Position numbers and translations under genes: made by a program. Below the pieces are notes generated by a model, which saw nothing but the letters and a program-made list of their open reading frames with translations, did no database searches and had not been told where the DNA came from. From positions 1-7,165 of the forward strand of contig JAAGZO010000007.1 in NCBI GenBank assembly GCA_024206195.1: a stretch of 7,165 bases of DNA, in the 5' to 3' direction. This DNA is from a bacterium. Its GTDB lineage: Archaea; Nanoarchaeota; Nanoarchaeia; Woesearchaeales; UBA10216. Positions within the stretch are counted from its first letter, which is position 1; each line of letters begins with the position of its first letter. Positions 6,001-7,165 of this stretch are shown piece after piece.

Positions 6001-6670
6001 AGTCGCTTTCAAGCATTACCTTAAGGCGTCGTTCTCCAAGAAAGGCACCATCGTTCTCTTCATAAACAACTGCATTCTCAGGCATGATCCATACCTTGTG
6101 GAAGGTATCCATTGGGATATCGGTTGTACCGTAGAGCTCATTAGCTTTTTGGTATACTTTGCTCCAGAACTGCTTACCTAATTCACTATCCGGATAGGTT
6201 AAAGAAGACATTAATTGCTTTAATACATAATCTTCACCCAGCATGTCTCTGCCCATATCGGTTAGAGCTAGCTTATCAGGGATAATGCGATCTTTTTCAT
6301 AAGGAGACAGGTTAACCCAAAGGTCCTCTTCAGGAATGGTTAAAGAGGTTAAAAAGTAATCAACCAGGCGCTGGATTTGGCTTTTTAGCTCTTTTTGGCT
6401 ATAACTTCCTTCACCTTGATCAACAATAAAGTCGAATTTGAATGGATCGTCTTTGTAGAATTTAATTCCCTGAACAGTGATTGGAGTAAAGTCGGGACTA
6501 GTTGTAATTAGCTTGGTCGGCGCAGACATATACGGCAATGCCGAAGCATAGGCAGATTGATTCCTGTTTATGTATACCGTAAAGGTTGAAAGCGCAAAGG
6601 CGCAGAGAACAAAAATCGTTATGCTTTTTAGGGAAACACTAGCTTTTTTCTTTTGTAAAAATAGTATCAT
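1..6670 (-). CDS. Giant exported modular repeat protein, 3'-partial (at least 2,223 residues), function unknown
   Basis: One uninterrupted minus-strand frame of 2,223 codons, still open at the left edge, so the C-terminus is missing. The start is firm: ATG at 6670-6668 has AAAGGAG 5 nt upstream. The frame is closed by a TAA at 6736-6734, with no other start codon between. Order of parts: signal peptide (1-42), N-terminal domain (43-358), acidic linker (364-379), module C0 (419-526), helical modules D (578-1046), charged helical stretch (about 1072-1240), tandem module C (1259-1492), helical region (1493-2136), winged-helix-like end (2137-2223). I count only four cysteines after the signal peptide, which fits an exported protein. 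I recognise no catalytic motif. The N-terminal domain resembles large exported proteins that I recall from Candidatus Omnitrophota. A surface or periplasmic structural or interaction role is inference. Short in-frame DNA repeats (families A and B and a palindrome) punctuate the domains. Confidence 0.95.
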   Translation of the reverse strand, partial: MILFLQKKKASVSLKSITIFVLCAFALSTFTVYINRNQSAYASALPYMSAPTKLITTSPDFTPITVQGIKFYKDDPFKFDFIVDQGEGSYSQKELKSQIQRLVDYFLTSLTIPEEDLWVNLSPYEKDRIIPDKLALTDMGRDMLGEDYVLKQLMSSLTYPDSELGKQFWSKVYQKANELYGTTDIPMDTFHKVWIMPENAVVYEENDGAFLGERRLKVMLESDYLAQKQNIVRAADLPPLQNRGHDINKLSAQITKEIILPMIEDQVNHGKHFAHLRQVYDALILATWFKQKLHNSIYEKIYLDQKKVKGVETQDLNIKEKIYSQYVEAYKKGVYNYIRKDYDPATQKNINRRYYSGGHLFGGEEDNDGDGDRDGSVRDITTKKDGSQGKATAENPIRAKVDLGVVGVAGELSGPSSEVLVEELLNKAEAMFEESAARSKDYKHGSGMFVSLYGEARLARYANLIFQYGIHAEGLFLVIRGREVSMEITTLATVNANPSDGRRVILKKDVSDIAESDITSAITNYVREQDGDAPKGSLYQLLKEKTGSALSKKESPDEIRVRAQESIDRLPDNARRTRLQQLLDNHFDAIWQAHLIGEGKLGEPNEDGWYRNSSYTDEEKTEKRRIVMEADKNIGITESDVTYLMGRGVLGRSPRDGVGSLEDEFQHFFFNPQAALAYTMAVIDGIVSLGHVGAKEMEDLIQRDMAGIDPNSMDYLGAITFLLHGVLGKVPPQDRERITQRAKVVEAEVKNGNFSESGIEDLIREMSFGNTAGGQGSNRRQANRSKNDQNVSSDQAEHQGRLAWSMAVIDSVVSMGYVDAREMKWRIDSVIATTQNNLDDFSVDRVVAMEGLANRLFDGIPEHVQEKIKTRAERIRNYVKEGGYTFRSIQQLVREVPYKKTSRQTAFVDYRLFEDAFDKIFRNDKPGYGDFLTPLRLNGTSEQLRQLKRDVIWSIALLEEAAAQGYLDASELQRKIATFWRPSYLGMENFQEFAERLQFSASQIASQAIDSEAAQREIRDRAAQMGDQLAGKNHSFQEVLQIIRGGADASIERVVVVEKEGAPLFPRGSQGQEGHWPLLSNMAIGLANFWEKLGGSVWQRFRDRRNLRRKQAELRAEIERIVRSRERSTFLNEYIPMLTANMYNPDLSWELRLRIADRILDYADGDSGVHKAIEYLIANIDVSQPGLREAADELKKTGLEAGDPWSEGDATKILYLDLSSKINNMRNRIWGVNVGEKEGKRDSPLSSTGELSEPSPEVTSSISTDQKRVLLAAREIFSRRAQDMPDTTLVEGVDSELGDYAGLRHMEDSNGTTMALTFSGEDVVMSICSANSYKEGKLSIQPQSVIWEKKINEVTVEDITFEAGRLNIYGPYIEPTPSISTDQKRVLLAAREIFSRRAQDMPDTTLVEGVDSELGDYAGLRHMEDSNGTTMALTFSGEDVVMSICSANSYKEGKLSIQPQSVIWEKKINEVTVEDITFEAGRLSIYGSYIEPELGRDSIASQKFSGKEESIVDSASIVAIIDNQSNPIVGEETRLTDSNDDAKVSPDELSQPSPEVDSVADSKLVLGLISNSGLGWSRKADLNYAIREYAILSPGDKDSSAIKILEAKISTIFYDIVSKALLQAGNTPSRMAELRLSDIVVGLTAQTIACEMLYGAELSMSLSETEIVARAEAINKGFADGILHSTDDPEQLKDKALEIVGTPPSKGSHHQLLEKEGTSVSSTDELSGPSSENAKNVMPYDGYQNEEYVPVGIEREKPHSLGGDEDVSLGYEALLVLAKELEEDGNSSAGVLEQLLEVIDQSAQARVAQARRAAGALYSLGLITLPNASKVESLFRAIAKHKENQNSQLYEAIVTLADMRIERTIPAGYITLDTVINQARTLIRTQETSDTPEDNKKPSLRSSELSQPSPESTDENSGYGQGMARVAELGDGDLGNTIKLTAEAINKNVRQVQADIDKILNVEYGVAERQEDFEQLVVIPALQKWLVDGEGYDYQEVLIFLEAANIQHGTPQFTYIAQGDKNSMTASLIECGVIIPENIIRWRDLIKLLSLDQAVHRGGSYVQIGKMADAVIAGADVSHLDVKVLLGVPKSTYGDDRERVSVYEVLAARIIAHSRLKAKDAPKGSPAGYLKTISIPKNWRMLRDLLSERGLTIGEMERMFAASGRKHWVTDRKAGERKEVPYGRTTISVEVQELVNAGVLVEGEKVKDKKTGRIAQSYQLDDE
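2..262 (-). other. Winged-helix-like domain at the truncated C-terminal end (residues 2137-2223)
   Basis: The order of elements fits a winged helix-turn-helix. Helix NWRMLRDLLSERG is followed by LTIGEMERMFAASG. A charged loop leads to a recognition-like helix GRTTISVEVQELVNAGVL, then a beta-wing VEGEKVKDKKTGRIAQSYQL. The end lies outside the window. Such folds usually bind DNA but can also mediate protein contacts. In a protein with a signal peptide the second is easier to accept. The fold is inferred from pattern only. Confidence 0.5.
295..313 (-). repeat. Interspersed repeat B, copy 4 (short)
   Basis: This 19-bp stretch is identical to positions 5059-5077 of copy B1 and encodes DAPKGS (residues 2120-2125) in the same frame. 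It sits just before the winged-helix-like domain, so it again marks a domain border. Only the first block of the B element is present. Confidence 0.65.
938..962 (-). repeat. Interspersed repeat A, copy 5 (encodes ELSQPSPE)
   Basis: This 25-bp core is identical to that of copy 3 and encodes residues 1904-1911 within a polar linker (TPEDNKKPSLRS, then ELSQPSPE, then STDENSGYG). A second partial CCGG/CTCC motif lies just beside it at 964-975 (AGGACCGGAGGG), so the flank may carry part of the element in inverted or degenerate form. Confidence 0.85.
1475..1512 (-). repeat. Interspersed repeat A, copy 4 (encodes ELSGPSSE)
   Basis: This 38-bp copy shares the extended flank with copy 2, and its 25-bp core is identical to copy 1. 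It encodes SSTDELSGPSSE, with the core at residues 1725-1732. It abuts repeat B copy 2 and together they form a composite linker of about 32 residues. Confidence 0.85.
1516..1572 (-). repeat. Interspersed repeat B, copy 2
   Basis: This segment encodes GTPPSKGSHHQLLEKEGTSV, about residues 1701-1720, followed within five residues by repeat A copy 4. It carries both the KGS..QLL block of copy B1 and the EKEG block of copy B3, so it is the most complete B copy. The proline/glycine-rich peptide interrupts otherwise helical sequence. Confidence 0.7.
2006..2030 (-). repeat. Interspersed repeat A, copy 3 (encodes ELSQPSPE)
   Basis: This 25-bp copy encodes residues 1548-1555 within SPDELSQPSPEVDS. 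It is the GGGGACGGTTGG variant, identical in its 25-bp core to copy 5. It separates a Ser/Asp/Asn-rich linker (about 1493-1547) from the next helical segment. Confidence 0.85.
2196..2546 (-). repeat. Tandem duplication, C-terminal copy of module C (residues 1376-1492)
   Basis: This is the second copy of the 351-bp unit, in the same frame, starting TPSIST and ending RLSIYGSYIEP before the sequence moves on to ELGRDS. The mismatches are scattered and half are silent, so it is a real, fairly recent in-gene duplication that has begun to drift. The 3' flank repeats GAGCTAGGC, which also occurs inside the unit (SELGDYAG), so a small homology may have helped the event. Confidence 0.95.
2547..2897 (-). 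repeat. Tandem duplication, N-terminal copy of module C (residues 1259-1375)
   Basis: This 351-bp unit (exactly 117 codons) is followed without a gap by a second copy at 2196-2546. I count 6 mismatches in 351 positions, about 98% identity. Three are silent and three change the residue (S/P near the start, N/S and P/S near the end). The unit begins with a helix (ISTDQKRVLLAAREIFSRRA) and continues with likely beta strands (MALTFSGEDVVMSI, KLSIQPQSVIWEKK, EVTVEDITF), ending RLNIYGPYIEP. It carries one cysteine. Function unknown. Confidence 0.95.
2900..2937 (-). repeat. Interspersed repeat A, copy 2 (encodes ELSEPSPE)
   Basis: This is an extended 38-bp copy that matches copy 4 at 34 of 38 positions, including the flank CTGTTGAAGAAA. 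It encodes SSTGELSEPSPE, with the core at residues 1250-1257. Its left end lies 2 bp from the edge of the 351-bp tandem duplication at 2897, so the repeat forms the N-terminal border of the duplicated module. Confidence 0.85.
3461..3500 (-). repeat. Interspersed repeat B, copy 3
   Basis: This segment encodes EKEGAPLFPRGSQ, about residues 1058-1070. It shares the exact 13-mer GCCCTCTTTTTCT (3488-3500) with copy B2 (1520-1532). CCCCTT and AAGGGG form a small hairpin inside it. Compared with B1 and B2, the EKEG block comes before the GS block instead of after it, as if it were an adjacent part of a longer tandem unit. It lies at a domain border, between module D copy 3 and the charged helical stretch. 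Confidence 0.6.
3533..3820 (-). other. Helical module D, copy 3 (residues 951-1046)
   Basis: This copy opens with IALLEEAAAQGYLDASEL (I955) and closes with REIRDRAAQMGDQLAG...EVLQIIRGG. It is the most diverged of the three clear copies but keeps the G[YH][VL][DG]A.E[ML] core and the R..A pattern of the closing helix. Repeat B copy 3 follows directly. Confidence 0.5.
3977..4267 (-). other. Helical module D, copy 2 (residues 802-898)
   Basis: This copy has the signature MAVIDSVVSMGYVDAREM at residue 806 and a closing KIKTRAERIRNYVKEGGYTF...QQLVREV. It aligns position by position with copy 1 at both ends, and ATGGCAGTTATTGA is identical in the two genes' DNA. A Ser/Asn/Gln-rich linker (about residues 770-800) separates it from copy 1. 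Confidence 0.6.
4367..4651 (-). other. Helical module D, copy 1 (residues 674-768)
   Basis: This module has the signature MAVIDGIVSLGHVGAKEM at residue 680 and a closing helix pair RITQRAKVVEAEVKNG...IEDLIREM. The same order recurs in copies 2 and 3. A further weaker relative precedes it at about residues 578-648 (AIWQAHLIGEGKLGE, then EKTEKRRIVMEADKNIGIT). The sequence looks entirely helical, as in a solenoid or bundle. Function unknown. Confidence 0.55.
5012..5078 (-). repeat. Interspersed repeat B, copy 1
   Basis: This segment encodes DAPKGSLYQLLKEKTGSALS, about residues 532-551, at the border between module C0 and the D-type helical region. It shares a 19-nt exact match with copy B4 (5059-5077 against 295-313). 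It also shares the AAAAGTTGGT core, giving QLL, with copy B2. The reading frame is the same as in the other B copies. Confidence 0.7.
5093..5416 (-). other. Module C0: diverged relative of the duplicated 117-residue module (residues 419-526)
   Basis: By eye this segment shares an ordered set of positions with the C modules at 1259-1492. Both open with a helix (LLNKAEAMFEES against LLAAREIFSRRA). Then come ARYANL against GDYAGL, a strand pair with G..V.M.I (GREVSMEI against GEDVVMSI), an N and a G in a turn, and a closing V...DIT (VSDIAESDIT against VTVEDIT). Both also follow a copy of repeat A. The likely fold is a helix followed by beta strands. Function unknown. The homology is inferred from pattern, without a computed alignment. 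Confidence 0.45.
5417..5441 (-). repeat. Interspersed repeat A, copy 1 (encodes ELSGPSSE)
   Basis: This is the first of five copies of a 25-bp element, which reads TTCCGAGGACGGTCCACTTA and then ATTCA on the plus strand. In the gene it encodes residues 411-418 and sits between the acidic linker region and module C0. Its GGACGGTCC centre is a small palindrome with a 1-nt loop. All five copies lie in the same frame. Confidence 0.85.
5546..5581 (-). other. Acidic Asp/Gly-rich linker (residues 364-375)
   Basis: Directly after the N-terminal domain the protein reads EEDNDGDGDRDG, followed by SVRD. The alternating Asp/Asn/Gly pattern resembles the calcium-binding loops of thrombospondin type-3-like or dockerin-like sequences seen in exported proteins. 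It is a single short stretch, so calcium binding is only a possibility. It marks the border between the conserved head and the variable, repeat-punctuated body. Confidence 0.5.
5597..6544 (-). other. Conserved N-terminal domain of an Omnitrophota-type giant protein family (residues 43-358)
   Basis: This roughly 315-residue mixed alpha/beta region follows the signal peptide. Landmarks are ALPYM at its start, PEEDLWVNLSPYEKDRIIP, TDMGRDMLGEDYVLKQL, FHKVWIMPENAVVYEEN, LRQVYDALILATWFKQKL and a closing RRYYSGG. I recall this arrangement, with variable downstream parts, from large exported proteins of Candidatus Omnitrophota. No function is known to me. It looks like the fixed anchor of the family, while the rest of the protein is variable. 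Residues 231-243 come from a palindromic DNA element and are probably not part of the ancestral domain. Confidence 0.55.
5948..5979. repeat. 32-bp REP-like palindrome inserted in frame in the coding sequence
   Basis: The centre is AGATCT (axis between 5963 and 5964) and the perfect 20-bp core is GGGCGGCAGATCTGCCGCCC at 5954-5973. Pairing extends to 5948 and 5979, giving 15 of 16 pairs with one G/T mismatch. The ends read TTGTA on both strands, a pattern I associate with dispersed REP-like palindromes in environmental bacterial genomes. It is read through as the peptide IVRAADLPPLQNR (residues 231-243) inside the conserved N-terminal domain. A smaller inverted pair, CCCCT (5940-5944) and AGGGG (5952-5956), overlaps its left end. 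Confidence 0.8.
6545..6670 (-). other. Sec-type signal peptide (residues 1-42)
   Basis: The N-terminus has a basic segment (K7-K9 and K15) followed by a hydrophobic core at residues 16-34 (SITIFVLCAFALSTFTVYI). The likely signal peptidase I site is AYA|SA after A42. Cys23 lies in the core, but the preceding residues (FVL) are not a lipobox, so a lipoprotein is unlikely. The mature protein would begin SALPYM and be exported across the inner membrane. Confidence 0.8.
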
Positions 6671-6675
6671 TGTGA

Positions 6676-6682
6676 CTCCTTT
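6676..6682 (-). promoter_or_regulatory. Ribosome binding site of the giant gene
   Basis: The minus strand reads AAAGGAG followed by TCACA and then ATG. This is a near-consensus Shine-Dalgarno with 5 nt between GGAG and the start codon. It fixes the start at 6670. The upstream in-frame codons back to the TAA at 6736-6734 contain no ATG, GTG or TTG. Confidence 0.85.
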
Positions 6683-6687
6683 GATTA

Positions 6688-6837
6688 GTCGTAAGTAATA
6701 AGTGGTAAGTCGTAAGTAATTGCCTAATTCGCTTTAATATCTTCTTATTAAGCAAAAATTCTTACGACGTCCGACGTAAAACTAAATAAAGGTCGCTTTC
6801 CGAGCTTGCTTTATTACTTACGACGTACGACTTACGA
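6688..6837. repeat. Inverted/direct repeat cluster (GTCGTAAGTAAT), possible MITE-like element
   Basis: GTCGTAAGTAAT occurs twice directly at 6688-6699 and 6709-6720. Its exact reverse complement is at 6813-6824, followed by CGACTTACGA (6828-6837). A related CTTACGACGTCCGACGTAA lies between them. The arms could fold into a long imperfect hairpin enclosing about 90 nt, directly upstream of the ribosome binding site. No reading frame is present inside it. Confidence 0.6.
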
Positions 6838-6876
6838 TTCTCATACTATTCCCACAAACGCATAAGCTGTCTCCCC

Positions 6877-6898
6877 GGCTCAAAATAGAATTTGAGCC
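6877..6898. repeat. 8-bp inverted repeat (hairpin)
   Basis: GGCTCAAA (6877-6884) and TTTGAGCC (6891-6898) pair perfectly around a 6-nt loop. No T-tract follows on either strand, so an intrinsic terminator is not supported. It would lie in the leader of the giant gene if transcription starts near 7000. Confidence 0.5.
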
Positions 6899-7007
6899 CC
6901 ACCTTCACGTTCATAAGAAACTAATTGTCAAATTACGCAAAACCAGTACAATTACGATTTTGGTGTATATCATATGAATATACCATATTTGTATGTAATA
7001 AACCAGA

Positions 7008-7037
7008 ATTATACCTGCTAATACTGCTTTTTGTGAA
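7008..7037 (-). promoter_or_regulatory. Candidate sigma-70-type promoter for the giant gene
   Basis: On the minus strand a perfect TATAAT (7013-7008) is preceded, after an 18-nt spacer, by TTCACA (7037-7032), a one-mismatch -35 box. The surroundings are AT-rich. Start of transcription would fall near 7001, giving a leader of about 330 nt. A better-looking TTGACA at 6931-6926 has no -10 partner at the right distance. Confidence 0.35.
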
Positions 7038-7038
7038 A

Positions 7039-7061
7039 ACGGTTTCATTTGCTGTAACCGT
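7039..7061. promoter_or_regulatory. Inverted repeat beside the candidate -35 box (possible operator)
   Basis: ACGGTT (7039-7044) and AACCGT (7056-7061) form an inverted repeat with an 11-nt centre. A nested TGAAAACGGTTTCA (7034-7047) overlaps the candidate -35. The position just upstream of the promoter fits a regulator site, but no regulator is visible in the window. Confidence 0.25.
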
Positions 7062-7068
7062 CTGTTAG

Positions 7069-7097
7069 CCAGCTATTTACAAAAATAGTTGGTTTTT
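7069..7097 (+). terminator. Possible intrinsic terminator on the plus strand
   Basis: CCAGCTATTT and AAATAGTTGG form a 10-bp stem with one G-T pair and an ACAA loop, followed by TTTTT. The stem is AT-rich and there is no plus-strand gene upstream of it here, so it may be a chance fold or part of the neighbouring element. Confidence 0.3.
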
Positions 7098-7120
7098 AGG
7101 TAAAAAAATACTTCAAGACA

Positions 7121-7165
7121 GTTCCAAAAGGGGTCAGGTCTTTCTTGTTTCACTTGTGAAACAAG
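7121..7165. mobile_element. Probable end of a REP/IS200-type element, cut by the window edge
   Basis: The sequence contains AAAAGGGGTCAGGTCTTTC and then a perfect hairpin, CTTGTTTCAC (7144-7153) and GTGAAACAAG (7156-7165), around TT. From memory, GGGGTCAGGTCTT next to a hairpin is typical of sequences flanking Y1-family (REP-associated, IS200-like) transposase genes in environmental bacteria. No transposase is inside the window, so the call rests on the motif and hairpin only. Confidence 0.45.

Larger units (their letters stand above)
6671..7165. other. Upstream intergenic region of the giant gene
   Basis: This 495-bp region has no credible coding sequence on either strand. It is AT-rich from about 6900 on. 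It contains the Shine-Dalgarno, a cluster of GTCGTAAGTAAT repeats, an 8-bp hairpin, a candidate promoter, a terminator-like hairpin and an apparent mobile-element end at the right edge. If the promoter is right, the giant mRNA has a leader of roughly 330 nt. Confidence 0.7.

Noticed and set aside
5391..6181. Plus-strand ORFs, one Ser/Pro-rich and two with hydrophobic segments
   Set aside because: They are antisense to the conserved N-terminal domain and its linker. The hydrophobic stretches are complementary reading of lysine- and glutamate-rich codons.
6602..6604. Cys23 as a lipoprotein cysteine
   Set aside because: It sits inside the hydrophobic core and the preceding residues FVL do not make a lipobox. 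A standard AYA cleavage site follows.
1..6670. Several adjacent genes or a frameshifted pseudogene
   Set aside because: Codon-by-codon reading from 6670 to 2 stays in one frame with protein-like sequence throughout and no stop.
6877..6898. Hairpin as an intrinsic terminator
   Set aside because: No T-run follows the stem on either strand.

Overview
The window is dominated by one very long gene read from right to left. A single minus-strand reading frame runs from an ATG at 6670, preceded by a good Shine-Dalgarno, to the left edge. I translated it codon by codon and found no stop in 2,223 codons, and it is still open at base 2. About 93% of the window is therefore the first 2,223 residues of one giant exported protein of unknown function. 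Plus-strand ORFs here, and minus-strand ORFs in other frames, are shadows. I see no tRNA, rRNA or CRISPR array.

Organism: the mature N-terminus (start ALPYM, then PEEDLWVNLSPYE, TDMGRDMLGEDYVLKQL, and LRQVY ending at YYSGG) matches what I remember of a family of large exported proteins in Candidatus Omnitrophota (OP3). The giant gene, the moderate GC and the abundance of small palindromic repeats fit that. This placement is from memory and was not searched.

Protein layout (N to C, right to left in the window): signal peptide (1-42); conserved N-terminal domain (43-358) carrying a palindromic DNA element inserted in frame; acidic Asp/Gly linker (364-379); a module I call C0 (419-526); a helical region with three or four diverged copies of a roughly 95-residue module D (578-1046); a helical Arg/Glu-rich stretch (about 1072-1240); a near-perfect tandem duplication of a 117-residue module C (1259-1492) that looks like a relative of C0; more helical sequence (1493-2136); and a winged-helix-like fold at 2137-2223, next to the window edge.

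The domains are separated by two families of short interspersed DNA repeats translated in the same frame each time. Repeat A (25 bp, five copies) encodes ELSxPSxE. Repeat B (19-67 bp, four copies) encodes variants of (D/G)xPxKGSxxQLLEKEG. Together with the 32-bp palindrome, they suggest small mobile repeats that have colonised a coding sequence and become inter-domain linkers, comparable in principle to Rickettsia palindromic elements. This is the most interesting signal in the window.

The 495-bp region upstream of the gene (6671-7165) has no gene I can support. It holds a cluster of GTCGTAAGTAAT direct and inverted repeats, several hairpins, a candidate promoter for the giant gene, and at the right edge a motif plus perfect hairpin that resembles the end of a REP/IS200-type element.
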